From Hemicordylus capensis (lineage: Eukaryota > Chordata > Lepidosauria > Squamata > Cordylidae): DNA of 64,000 nucleotides. The notes beneath the pieces are model-generated. The model was not told where the DNA came from, did no database searches, and saw nothing but the letters and a program-made list of their open reading frames with translations. How positions within the stretch are numbered: position 1 is the first letter of the stretch; each line of letters starts with the position of its first letter. The stretch spans positions 7,342,501 through 7,406,500 of the forward strand of contig NC_069669.1 in NCBI RefSeq assembly GCF_027244095.1, in the 5' to 3' direction. Of the stretch, positions 10,200 through 23,500 are shown piece after piece. A program made the translations under genes and the position numbers.

Positions 10200-11190
10200 C
10201 CTCTTTTGTGGGGATGCTTGTCCCCATGACCCCCTCAGACACAAATTGGGGATATCTGTGGAAATATGTACAGCAAAAAGAAAAGCGGGTGTGTGTGTGT
10301 GAAGTTGCATCCAGGATAACCTGGTGTTTTTAATTTCGTCCTTCTTCCTCTCCTTTGCTTTTCTTCCCATTTCTTCCGCCACCATCCCAACTTTCCTGCT
10401 TATTTCATTATTTCTTCTCATGTGTGTGAATGATGGTTGGATGTATAGAAAGGCTAATAACAAGTATGTCTTTCAAAAGGAGGAATCTTTACAGATAATT
10501 TGAAATGACAGGAACTTTATTGGGTTGTTGTTTTTTTAAATGTTTGTGTGTGTGTGTGTTTGTTTAATAATAATTTTATCGATTAACAGGACTATGTGCT
10601 AAAATTAACAACATGTTTTCAGACTTGTTTGTGTGTGTGTTTGTTTGTTTGTTTTAACAAAAGCCAAACATTAATGGAGGGGACCTGGCATTTCTCTGAG
10701 GAAAATTCTTGTTCCCTGGAATTTATCTGAGGAAAATTCTTGTTCCCCAAATTCTGGTTCTCCTTCTTGGGCATACATTTTACTGGTTTAATTTTTTATG
10801 TGAATGAACATGCATATAACAAGTTGTTTATTGGTTGGCTAGTATGTGCTTAAATCACATACACACGTATATATGTTTAAAGTGTGTCTCTGTGTTTAAC
10901 TTAAGCTGTAACTTAAGGCAGGTGCCCTGGAATTTGTCTGAAGAAAATTTCCATTGCCTTTCTGTGAGACTACATAAAAGTGGTTTAATACTCATTTGAT
11001 TGGTTTTATTTTTATGTTATGTGGATGGACATGCATATAAATGCGTTAACACTGATTTTATTGGCTTTATTTTTACTTGAGGTAACTGAGCATACGTGCA
11101 AGTTGTTTAATGCTGATTTAATTATGTTAAATTCTGATTGTATTGGTTTACAGTGATAACATTAACACGTATCTTAAAAAAACAACAACA
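9863..11190. other. Intergenic, no gene recognised
   Basis: AT-rich sequence with loosely repeated phrases such as GAGGAAAATTCTTGTTCCC (twice, near 10700 and 10728) and TGAACATGCATATAA-like segments (near 10805 and 11027). This suggests an old local duplication. No exon or RNA gene could be supported. Confidence 0.4.
10153..10200. repeat. (TG)n(AG)n microsatellite
   Basis: A TG run followed directly by an AG run. A short TG run also lies at 10288-10302 and another near 10545. Confidence 0.95.
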
Positions 11191-11520
11191 TTGGAAGTGT
11201 AGGGATGTGTGCGTGCGGGCGCGCACAACCAACCTGCAGGGGCGGGGCAGTTATCGGAGGCCGCTGCAGTAGGAACGGCAGAGTGACAGCCGATGGGGCG
11301 GGGCTTTGGGCGGGGCTTGGAGCAAGGGCGCGGGGAGAGCGCGAACGAGCGCCAGAGATTGAAAGAGAGGGGGAGGAGCCCAGTGTCAGGCGGTACCAGG
11401 CGGTGTCGGGAGGCTAGGGGCGTGGTCAAGCCCCAGTGGGCGGAGACTCAGGTGTTTTCAGCGGGGCGTCTGAGCAGGCATGGCGGAGGCAGCGGCGGAG
11501 AAAGGTAAGTGTGAGCGGAG
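11190..11520 (+). promoter_or_regulatory. CpG-island promoter of the MFSD1-like gene
   Basis: A GC- and CpG-rich island covers the upstream region and the first exon. Three GC boxes are visible: GGGGCGGGGC at 11239-11248 and 11295-11304, and GGGCGGGGC at 11308-11316, as expected for Sp1-family binding. No TATA box is evident. The start codon at 11480 has G at -3 and G at +4, a strong Kozak context. Confidence 0.8.
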
Positions 11521-14500
11521 CCTGCTTGTCATGTGACCCGCGTTTAGTTCAGTCAGGTGACCGACTGGCCAAAAGAGTCTCCCTGGGCATTCCTCTTCTT
11601 CTCCCTCTTCCGCACTAAATTTCCAAAGCAAGAAACGTCTGTGCTCGAGTCAAGCTGGCCTTTTGGTAGCAAGAGGAGGAAGAAAGCTGGTCTTGTGGGT
11701 AGCAAGCATGACTTGTCCCCTTAGCTAAGCAGCGTCTGCCCTGGTTGCATATAAATGGGAGACTACATGTGTGAGCACCGTAAGATATTCCCCTTAGGGT
11801 ATGGAGCAAGTTTCCTCCCTGGCAGCATCGCTGAGAGAGATTCCTGCCTGCAACTTCGGAGAAGCTGCTGCCAGTCTGTGAAGACAATAGTGAGCTAGAT
11901 GGACTAATGATCTGACTTGGTATATGGCGACTTCCTATGTCCAAGCTCCTTTGCAAATTACCCTCCGTATATGGCAGCATCCTGTGTCCCTATGTTCAAT
12001 GTTCCTTGCAAATTGTGCTCCTTGCCCCCCAAACCCCATTTCCCAGAAACCTGAAGGGCTTTTTGTAGGAGGCTCCTCTTTTGCACATGCTCAGGGGTCT
12101 GCCAATTCTCAAAGCAGAAAACAATATTAAAAAGCAGAGTGTGTGTGTGTGTGTATATATATACACATTCTCTCCCCCTCCCTGCCCCACTCAATCCAAA
12201 GAAGAACATTCATATGGGATTAGATTGGATCATTTTCAGTTTTTTTTACAAAATTAAATTTTTATTAATTTTAACAATAATCATTAACATATTAAACAAA
12301 TATGGACTTCCGGCTCACACCTCCTTGTGAATAATCAACTATAGAATTAACCCTTGCTATAATAATAATTCAAAACATAGATTTAAACCTTACAAACATG
12401 ATTTTGATCTACCCAACCTGCTAATATTACTAAATTTCAAACCCTGTTGTAAAATCAATATTAGGAAAATAGTTCTTTAAATTCAATAAGAATGGTTTCC
12501 AATCTTCTTTGAAACATTCTAAATGGATCATTTTCAGTTTTTGACTCCTGAGGAAGTGGACAAACTGTTTGGACTGTGTGCCGTACAACCTGCTTTCTTG
12601 ACCCTTGCCCAACTTGGCTTATCTCATCTGATAATTATATTATCAGAGAGGGTCTGGTAAACATTCTAAATGCTTCTCTGAAGGAGGGCAGGATGCCTCC
12701 TTGTCTTAAGGAGGCCATTATCTGAACACTTTTGAAGAAACCTGCCCTGGATTCCTTGGAATTGGCTAACTACAGACCTGTTTCTAACCTTCCATGGTTG
12801 AGCAAGGTGACTGAGCAGGTGGTGGCCTCTCAGCTCCAGGAAGTTTTGGATGATGCAGATTTCTAGACCCATTTCAGACTGGCTTTCATGTGGGCTATGG
12901 GGTCGAGACTGCCTTGGCCTGAGGATGATCTCCAATTGGATATCAAGAGGGAGTGTGACTCTGCTGATCCTCTTGGATCTCTTTGTGGCTTTGGATACCA
13001 TCGGCCATGGTATCCTTCTGGATCACCTGAGAGAGTTGGGATTGGGTGGCACTGTTTTACAGTGGATCTGCTCCTACCTCTCTGGTAGATTCCAGATGGT
13101 GTTGCTTGGAGACTAGGGATGTGCATGGAACTGTGACTGGGCGGTTTGGAAACGGTGGGGTTGGCGCTTTAAGGGCGGGGGGAGGGTGCACTTACCCTTT
13201 CTGCCGCTCCCCCTCCCCCCGCTGGCATCATTTTTTCTTTAAAAACTTCAGGGTGGCAGTGTGCCCTGGTTTGCATTTGGATGGTTGACTACATGTGAGC
13301 ACTGTAAGAGATTCCTCTTAAGCAGGCCTGCTCAACTTGCCTCCCCCCCAGCTGTTTTTTTTTTGGACTACAGCTCCCAGAATCCCCAGCCACAGTGGCC
13401 AATAGCCAGGGATTATGAGAGTTGTAGGCCAACATCTGCAGGAGGCCCGAAGTTGAGCAGCCCTGCTCTTAAGGGATGGGGTCATAGCTCAGTGGAAGAG
13501 CATCTGGTCTGCATCCAGAAGGTCCCAGGGAGCTTCTCCAGGTAGGGCTGGGAGAGACTCCTTTCTGAAACCTTGGAGAGCTGCTGCCAGTCAGTGTAGA
13601 GTAGACAGTCTTGAGCTAGATGGACCAAGAGTCTGAATTGGGAGGCAGCAGTTTCTCATGTTCCTATGTAGTTCCTGTTATTCCCATTACTGGCTAACAA
13701 ATGACAACATCCATAAACATTCACAGCAGAATATTAACGGTAAGATGAATGTTTGTTATCTTACATTCCTTGAGCAAGCTCAGTTTCAAGTGTGCAAGTC
13801 AATTGCAGGGTGCCTGGGCTTGGTACCAGTTCTGGACTCTGTTTTGAAAACAGAGTCCTCCTGGGGAAAATGGACATGGTGAGGAGGATGTCACCACCAG
13901 AATTGCACACTTCTCTTCACAGTAACCCCTTTCTTCCCTCTGCAGCCTATTACCGGTTCGTTGTGCTTTTCTTCAATTGCCTCTTGACCTTTGGCTCTTA
14001 CTTCTGCTTTGACATCCCCAGTGTCTTGCAAGAGCAGTTTCAAGGGGTAAGTGTTTAGGTGGAGAGGGGCAACGGTATCCAAAAAGTCATATTGACTGTG
14101 GAGGCAAAAAAGGATTAGTGGTGTACAGCTGCAAAACAGTTCAGAACACAAATCTTCTCAAGCCAGAGTGGGAGGGGAGGGGCAGCAACTGGAATGGTTC
14201 TGCTGTATCTAGAATGGAAGCAAAGCGAATATTTCCTTAAAACCTACCGATTTGGCCTGGCCTTCCAGGGTTTTCCCTGGTTGCATATGAATGGGAGACT
14301 TGATATGTGAGCACTGGAAGAGATTCCCCTTAAGGGGATGTAGCCAATCTGGGAAGAGCAGAAAGTTTCAAGTTCCCTCCCTGGCAGCATCTCCAAGATA
14401 GGGCTGAGAGAGATTCCTGCCTGCAACCTTGGAGAAGCCGCTGCCAGTCTGGGTAAACAATACTGAGCCAGATGGACCAATAGTCTGACTCAGTATACAG

Positions 14501-17500
14501 CAGTTTCCTATGTTCCTAATTAAGCTGCTACCAGTCGCAGGGATTCTCAGCGCTGGGTCCCCATATGTGATTGGACTTCAACTCCCACAATCCCCAGCCC
14601 CAGTGGCCTTTGGTTGGGGATTGTGGGAGTTGAAATCCAATCACATCTGGGGAACCAACATTTGAGAATCCCTATGTGTAGACAATACTGAGCTAGATGG
14701 ACGAGTGGTCTGACTCAGTCAGGCAGCTTTCTGTGTTCCTGTGCAACCTGGGAAATTTTGCATTCAGAATGCACTAATCTGCTGCAGAGTTATACCTGGT
14801 ATAAGGTATTTGTTTTAGTGAGTGTTTGTCATTGTTTTGTTCCCCCCCCCCACCTTCATGAAGACAAACCAGCTCCTGCCTATGATTCTAAAGGTTCTGC
14901 TCAGTCTCTTGATCAGTGGCATAAAAGTGTTGGCCCTTTGTGGCAAACAGGCAGTTGAGCATCTTGGGATGGTTCTTAAATTAGGATGTTCTCCAGTCTG
15001 GCCCATTGTTGTTGCTGGAATTTATGCTCCCTTTACACTGTCTTGTTATCCAGAATCTAACCTGCCCCAATGGAACGCAGCATAATGGCACAGGACACAA
15101 CGGAACAGCCGACTGTGTCGAAGGCCTTGGCATGACGCCAGAAGAGTACAATCTTTTGTACGCCATCTATGCCTGGACGTGAGTCTCTCCTTTTACGCAG
15201 GGGAGGGAAATGGGTGGTAGCCAGTGGATACTGAAAAGGAGGAAAAACCTGCAACCCTTGTGTTTTCTTTTGTCTTAGTAATGCACTCGTGGTGATCGTG
15301 GCTGGTTTCTTGATTGACAAGCTGGGAAATCGCTGTAAGTTCTGAGGAGTTCAGTGTTGACATATCTGCCATGGAGTGCAGAATCTTGAACTGGGCACAC
15401 AGTCTTGCCTCCCACAAATCTCTTGCTTTTGTTTGTTTTTTTCAAAACAAGTGCCAGGTGCGAAGTGCAGATATTAAGAACACAAGAAAAGCCCTGCTAG
15501 ATCAGGCCCAATGCCCATCTAGTCCAGCATCCTGTTTCCCACCAAGTGCTGCTGGGAAGACCACAGGCAGCAGCTGAGGGTATGCCCTCTCTGCTGCTGT
15601 TACTCCCCTGCAGCTGGTACTCAGAGGCATCCTGCCTCTGAAGCTGGAGGTGGCCTATAGCCCTCCGACTAGTAGCCGTTGATAGACCTCTCCTATATTG
15701 CAGTATCAGATACGGAGTTATATGGATACTGAGTCCAAATGAAAAGGAAATTGTAGTGGTTCTGCACAACTCCCACGCTCCTGGCCCAACCTGCTGCTTC
15801 TCTCTCTTTCTCTCTCTCTCTCATTCTCTGTCAGTCTAAACCAAGACTGCACAACTTTGACCCTCCAGCTGCTGTTAGATTGCAACTGCCATCATCCATG
15901 ATTATTGGCCAGAGTGGCTGGGGATGATGGGAGCTGTAGTCTTAACATCTGCAGAAGGGCTGAAGTTATACAGCCCTGATGACAAAGCAGTATAGATTTT
16001 GCTGGAACTTAAATATGGCAGTTGGCATAAATATTTGTGCGGCTTGTTTTGGGCACAAAATTTGGGGATCTTCGGAGCAGTAGGCATTACTACCTGCCTG
16101 CTTGGCAAAGCAGCAACAATCAAAATAGAGGCGGTGATGCTCCCCCCTTCTCGTAACGGATGATGTTTATGTGCTCGGGAACTGTCAAATGAGATGGTAA
16201 ACCGTGGTCTTAAAACTTGCCTGCAGTGTGGTCTGCTGTTATGACTCTGTGTCCCACGACTGAATGACTGGCTCCCATATGGTTTTTCTTTTTCTCTCCT
16301 TAGTTGGCGTCTTTGTCTTCTCATTCCTCACTGTCCTGGGGTCATCCATATTTGCTCTGGGCTCCCACTTCAAAGGAACTCCGTATCTTTTGCCACTGAT
16401 GCTGACGGGCCGGTTGCTTTTTGGTTCCGGAAATGGGTCGCTCACCAGTAAGGAACAGAATGAGCCCTTGGCTAGTTAGGCCGTGGATTAAAAAGCTTGC
16501 CTCACCCCTAAACATCTGCCTTTTGGTGATGGAAAACCTGAGTTAGGTTGACACATGCCAGGGCACATGAAATACCCCAACTTGAGCTGCATGTGACATT
16601 TTCCTTGGTCTGTTGGCACTTACCACCTTGGTGTCATGGCTCCGTGAAGGGTATTGGAAACGCTGTTTTTCTGGGGCTAGCCGGACACTGCAGCAGCCCA
16701 AGATCCCCACCCTTGTGTGATTTCCTAGATGCCCCAGGCGCTACACTGAGCCACACAGGTACACTGCAACTTGCCCATTCAGTCCTCCTGGCCACAGACA
16801 AGCAGCAACTGGCATCTTGACAAGCACAGTGAAGACACAGTAGGAGGCTGCTCTTAAGGCCGCCAGAGAGCTTCCCTGCTGCTGCACATGTGCAGCGGGG
16901 AGGGAGCACTTTCCGGGAATCTTCTCTGCCTCCAGAAGTACCTTTTGGAAATATGCCCCTGAGGATCATGCAGCCCTCAAGGACATATTTTTGGGAAGGC
17001 ACCGGACACTTCCAGAGGCAGGGGAGATAATTAAAAAAAATCACTCCCCATGCAATCATAACATATGGTTGGCGTTTTAACAAGAAATGGAAACACAGCA
17101 GCAAAGAAAGCAAGGTTGTACAGCCTGAGGCTTTCCAGCTGTTGTCAGACTACAGCTCTCATAATCCCCTGGTTATTGGCCATTGCAGCTGAGGATGAGC
17201 CACAATGGGGCTGTAGCTCAGTGGCAGAGCATCCGCTGTGTATGCAGAAGGTCTCAGGTTCACTCCCTGGCAGCATCTCCAGGTAGGGCTGGGTGAGATT
17301 CCTGCCTGGAACCTTGGAGAGCTGCTGCCAGTCAGTGTAGACAATACTGAGTTAGAGGGACCAGTAGTCTGACTTGGCAGCTTCCTGTGTTCCTAGGATG
17401 GGAGTTGTAGTTCCACAACAGCTATAGAGTGTCAGGTTGGCCATCTCTGAAACAGAAGGGAAAGGGCAGAAGCAGCAGCAGGACCCAGCTGCAAAATGCC

Positions 17501-20500
17501 TGGCAAATAACAAAGTTGTGACTTTGTTGCTTGACAATGCCAAGGTTGTCGCCATGTGAATCCTTGGGGGGTGGGACTGTTTTTTCACCAATGGCGCCTT
17601 AGTTGTGAGACGGGCTTTGCTGAGTGGTTTGGGGACCATCGTTCGACGCCTTTAGGTCCTTCATTAAGACTTTCCTTTGTAGGCAAGCGACAGGGGATTT
17701 GGCTTAATTTTATGTGGCTGATTGGGCTGCTGTGGTTAAATGCAGGGCACAGTTTCTTCTGCTGTTTTCTCTTTTGATTGGTTCTTGTATCTTTTAGTGA
17801 TTGTGTTTTTATTGTTTTGTTCTGTTGTCTTACGTTTTGTGGAAAGAGCAATATGGATTTATTTTTTTTAAAATAGCTCTTTTGCAGAGACCATGTCTGT
17901 CTCTAGAACTTCCATGTACAATATTTTCCAGCTAATAACATTGATCTCTTCTCTGCCTTTTGAGTTGTTCAGAACCGCATTACTGCCTTCTGGTTCAAGG
18001 GAAAGGAGCTGGCTCTGGCCTTTGGGCTCACCCTTTCCTTCTCCCGGCTTGGGAGCGTCCTCAACTTCTTCTTCACCCAGCAGTTTGAAAGTCACTTTGG
18101 CATCCAGTGGACACTCTGGGGAGGTGAGTTTCCCTTTGCGGACTGGCTTCGGGTTGCTTTGCTTCTGCAGCATCAGTGTCTGCTGGAACCTTTCCAGAAG
18201 GTTAATTCACATTGCAGTGGATACGCTGTGCCATCTTTCGGAGAAGCACTGCTGTTCCTGAAGTCTCATGTTTTTCTCCAAACTAATGCTGTTGTTGGGG
18301 GGGGGGATGTAATCCCTTCCCATTTTGTGGAAATGCTGTGATTTGTCACCTTTGAGATAATACCCACGGCAGCACTGATTTATTAATTATTATTTTATTA
18401 TTTCTTTAGCATATTTGTATACTGCCCGCTACCGAAGTCTCTAGGCGGTTTACAACATTAAAACAAACCAAGACATTTTAAAACATATCAAAGTTCAAGT
18501 TAAAATAGCTAAAAACCACTAAATAGCTAAAACGCTTAGTCGAAGATATGTGTCTTCAAATGTTTCCTAAAGGTCAACAGGGATGGAGCAGCTCTAATCT
18601 CAGCAGGATTCTGCATTCCACAGTCCTGGGGCAACTACAGAGAAGGCTTTCCTTGCCTCTGAATCGTCACTGGACTAGCTGGTGGCACCCTCAGATGAAC
18701 TTCCCCTGGAGATCTTAATAGGTGGCGGGGTTCATAACAAAGAAGGCATTCCCTTAAATACCATGGGCCCAAGCCATTAAGGGCTTTATAGGTAATAACC
18801 AGCACCCTCTATTTTGCCTGGAAACCTATTGGTAGCCAGTGTAGTTCTCTTAAAACTGGAGTGAAATGGTTTCTTTGAGATGTCCTGGAGACCAACCTGG
18901 CAGCAGCATTCTGCACCAAATGCAGTTTCTGGACTATGTACAAAGGCAGCCCCACGTAGAGTGCATTGCAGTAGTCATGCCTATAGGTTCCCAGCATGTG
19001 CACTACTGTCTTAAGGTCACTCACTTCCAGGAAAAGGTGCTGTTGGCTAACCAGCCAAAGCAGATAGAAAGCATTCCTGGCCACTGTCTCCACCTGAGGT
19101 ATCACAGAGAGGGTTGGGTCCAGAAGTACTCCCAAACTGTGGACCTGTTCCTTCTGGGGGAAGTGTAAGCCCATCCAGGACCGGTGAGAGACCCTCTTTC
19201 CACCACCTCCTGCTCTGTTTTGACCCTAGCACAGGTACTCCTCCTTCAAAGAGGTGGCTTGTATAGGAGCTGAATCAGACCAGGCCCATGGCTGTGTCTG
19301 GGGGAAAAAAACAACAACCCTTGACAGTTTCACTCCTGCAGAATTTAGCCTAGTGACCTTAGCTGGACTTCCTCCCTAGGTGAAATTGATGACGATGAGA
19401 ATAATAATAATAAACAACTCACTATCTCTACCCCTAATGCCCCAGTAGTCAGTAGGGTTCATCTCCAACAGAAATTAGCACCTCATATTTCTGGTGTGAT
19501 GTTGAATGAGATACTTACACATTGCAAGATGTATGGGCTCCCTACATACCTGAAGGTTTATGCTTTCCCCTGGAAATCATGCTGGAAACTCGAGCATATG
19601 CTTCTGTTGCTTCTGGAGTATCCTCTAATGGGGCATCTTGAACACTATCCCAGTGGAGATGTGCATAAGCTTCGACGTGTTCAAATCTTCAGACTTCTCT
19701 TGCTTCTCAACTGGAGATGCAAAAATAGCTCTATTGAAGAGCTAAGCTGCAGTTTGTATTTCATAGCCCTTAGTTCAAAATGCATCTCCATTTGGTGCAT
19801 TGTATTATAACATATTCATTCATTCATTCATTCATTCGATTTCTATACTGCCCTTCCAAAAATGGCTCAGGGCGGTTTACACAGAGAAATAAATAAGATG
19901 GATTCCTGTCCCCAAAGGGCTCACAATCTAAAAAGAAACATAAGATAAGATAGACACTAGCAACAGTCACTGGAGGTACTATGCTGGGGGTGAATAGGGC
20001 TGCTCAATAAAAAGGATCACGATGTCAAAAGGTGCCTCTTTGCCAAGTTAGCAGGGGATGTTTTTGATACTCACTCATTGAACTTTTGTGGTCACCAAGG
20101 AACTATGCACCCGCCTCCCACCCATCTCCAAGGATGAACATCCAGTGGGCAATTCCAAAGATAATGGAATCAGGCACATTGCCACTTTCCCCATGACTAT
20201 AGCTATAAGCAAATTTTCAAGCTGGCAAGAGAACAGCTCCTACTATAAGTCCATATTTTTACAAAACCTTTAAATATGGATAGTGTCTGAAACACTATCC
20301 ATAATAGTGTTTATGTGGGTGAGAAAGTCAGAAATGATGTCCAACAATTCTGACTCCGTTACCGATGTATTTTGCATGTTTCAGATGCTATCTATAATAT
20401 TTAAGAGTTTTGTAAAAGGATGACTTTATGGAAGATGTCTTGCCACTGGGTATATATAATATCAGCAATATATAACAGGGAATGGCTTGATGTGTCACCC

Positions 20501-23500
20501 AGACAGTCCTCCTGCTTAAGGGACTGAGCGCTTCTCCTAAAGGAAATCAGCTAAATGCTTGTCTGACATGTTCCTAAGGATTTCCAGTGATGGAGTTTCC
20601 ACCAACGGGTTCTTCTCTGTCCCAGGGACTGTGCTGTGTGTGTTGGGCTTCCTTTCGGCCATCATAGTCAGCGTGCTGGACAAAGTGGGCATGAAGCAGC
20701 TTGGCTTGGATGGCGTGATCCAGCAAGAGTCCAAGAAAGTGGTAAGTAGAGCGAAAGGGGCAGCCTACAGCTCAGCTTGGCTCTTTGGGGTGGAGAGCTG
20801 GTCTTGCAGTAGCGTGAATGGAATCCCTGTTAGAGGGGAACCCTGGTGACTACATGGGAGCACTGTCCGCTGTTAAGATATTCCCCTTAGGGGATGGGGC
20901 TGTAGTTCAGTGGCAGAGCCTCTTCTTGCATGCAGAAGGTCCCAGCTTCACCCACTGGCATCTCCCGGTACAGCCGGGAGAGGCTGAAACCCTGGAGAGC
21001 CACCAGTCCATCTAGCTCAGGCCAGACTGAGCTAGATGGACCGATCATTTGATTCAGTATAAGCAGGGGTGTAGGGAGCTTGCTGGTGGCCACGGGATGA
21101 GCTTGACTGGTGCCCGCCCCCCGCCCCAACCCTGTGCTAATGTCTGTGCATGATAGCGCACACCGGCCACACACCCCGCATATGACATCATACTGGGGGG
21201 CGTGGTCACCAGCAGAATGACAAGTGAGATGCTCTCTGCCTGGTGCCTTGTTTGTGTGCTGTTGGAGGCGAGGCCAATGTGCTCTTTCTCGGCCCCACCT
21301 AACTCCAGTGGCACGCAAATTGGTGGCCACGTGGCTGAGTAGAAGACAACTTCCTCTATGGGAGGAGAGCTGGTCTGGTGGTCGTAAACATGACTGGTCC
21401 CCTTAGCTAAGCAGGGTCCGCCCTGGTTGCATTTGAATGGGAGACTAGAAGTGTGAGCACTGGAAGTTATCCCCCTCAGGGGATGGAGCTGCTCTGGGAA
21501 GAGTATCTAGGTTCCAAGTTCCCTCCCTGGCAGCATCTCCAAGATAGGGCTGAGAGAGACTCCTGCCTGCAACCTTGGAGAAGCCACTGCCAGTCTGTGA
21601 AGACAATACTGAGCTTGATAAGACCAACAGTCTGACTCGGTATATGGCAGCTTCCTATGTTCCAGAAATGGGGCCTTGCATGCAGAAGGTCCCAGATTTA
21701 CTCCCTGGCAGCATCTCCAGGTAGGGCTGAGAGAGACTCCTGCCTGGAACCGTGGAGAAGCCGCTGCCCGACTGGGCAGACAACAACGATCTAAATAGAC
21801 CGGTGGTCTCACTTGGTATATGGCAGCTGCCTATAGCTTTGTTTAGCTCACTTACTAGTAGCATTTGCAGTCTGTAGCCAGCAAAGGGCGCCAGTGCCTT
21901 TAGCGAAAGCCTCTGAGCTCTAGCTGTCCGCCTCCTTTGTCGGCAGTAGCAGGGTGTTTGCGATTGATCTGAGCACCCTAGGACTCTGATTACTTTTTGT
22001 TCGCGATGCCCGTTTCCCGGTTGCATCTTGCTTGTAGCCATTTGGCCTGTCTGGAGCAAGCCGCACGAATTTAGCCTGGGAGACCAATTTTGGATTTGGT
22101 GTGACCTGGTTCTCACGGTGGGGGTGTGTGTCATGTAAGTTTCACAGCCTCTTTGTGTGGCTGCTTCATACGCCTCTGGTTAGGTGATGAACTGGAAGCA
22201 CAGAGGCCATTCATGCTTCCCCTGCTTAGACCACAGAGAGCTGGTGATACCAGCTGTTTGTTGATATGGGTGTGGCTTGCCAGAGACGGAGCACAGCAAT
22301 CCTTCCGTGCTGCCTAGAACCTTGCTTTGGTCAGCGTATGTAGGGTTTAAAAAACTGGAGGGTGTGTTTGTTCTGGCGCTTGGCTTTGAAGATCTAAACG
22401 TCTCTGGTTTGCACTGTCTTTGGGCATGCCTAGCGCAGAGTCCTGGAGTGCATTAAAGGACAGGAAACCCTTCCTTACTCTGGCAAAGTCTTCAAGGTCC
22501 CAAGTTGTCAGGAAAGGTTTTAATTTAAGGGCGGAGAAGTGGCTGGGTGCAGCCTGGTAGCCCCCGCCTTTCTAGCCTGACAGGTATTCTCCCAAATCCC
22601 CCCCTCAATCTTAGAAAACAGAAGTGTACCCATGAACGAATGTGCACTTCTGCACAAATATAACATTTTTTGTCACATGAAAAAATGTATTCCAGTCTTT
22701 GTATTGTGGGTTTCCTGGCTGATGATGATCTACTCTTGTTAGTACAGCATTTCAAAGGTTGGTTTTTGAATTTCCTTGAGTTCTGAGAGGCCTCCCCCAA
22801 TACATGCAGTGAGAAAGAAGATGTCTGCAATGAATAGTGGGGGTTTTGAGCGGGGTGGGGGGCAACATGAGAGTGTCTGAAATGGCAAAGCTTTGCAAGC
22901 TTATTTTCCCGAGGCTGCAACTGGATCCAAAGTCAGGAGTCTGTTATGCACAGGGTTTGTCCCAGTGTGCAGCTGATGGCAGATGGCCAGCTATGGGTGC
23001 CTCCTTGATGCTGATGGTTGCCCTGCCATGGGAGTAGTGTTGGCACAGGATTCTCCAGACAGGGCTGGGAGAGACTCCTGCTGCCTGCAGCCTTGGAGAA
23101 GCTGCTGCCAGACAGTAAACATAGGAACATAGGAAGCTGCCATATAGTGAGTGAGTCAGGCCATTGGTCTATCTAGCTCAGTATGGTCTTCACAGACTGG
23201 CAGCGGCTTCTCCAAGGTTGCAGGCAGGAATCTTTCTCAGCCCTATCTTGGAGATGCTGCCAGGGAGGAAACTTGGAACCTAGATGCTCTTCCCAGAGTG
23301 GCTCCATTCCCTAAGGGGGAATATCTTGCAGTGCTCACACTTCTAGTCTCCCTTTCATATGCAACCAGGGTGGACCCTGCTTAGCTAAGGGGACAAGTCA
23401 TCAAAATACTGAGCTAGATGGCCTCTCTGGTTTACATTTGGATAGGAGACTATATGTGAGCCCTGTCAGAGATACCCCTTAGGGGATGGGGCTGTAGCTC

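Noticed and set aside
16634-17113. 159-codon minus-strand frame in intron 5 of the MFSD1-like gene
   Set aside because: No domain, no splice context, antisense inside an intron, with a composition typical of chance frames.
17206-17280. tRNA genes (GGGGCTGTAGCTCAGTGGCA...GGTTC)
   Set aside because: They match A and B boxes but do not close a tRNA acceptor stem and are followed by the SINE body.
18809-19174. 121-codon minus-strand frame as a host gene
   Set aside because: It encodes the C-terminal RT region of an L2 LINE (HDYCNALYVGLP, HLVQNAAARLV).
21655-22134. 159-codon minus-strand frame
   Set aside because: Its C-terminal part is antisense SINE sequence that recurs in many other frames of the window; the rest has no recognisable domain.
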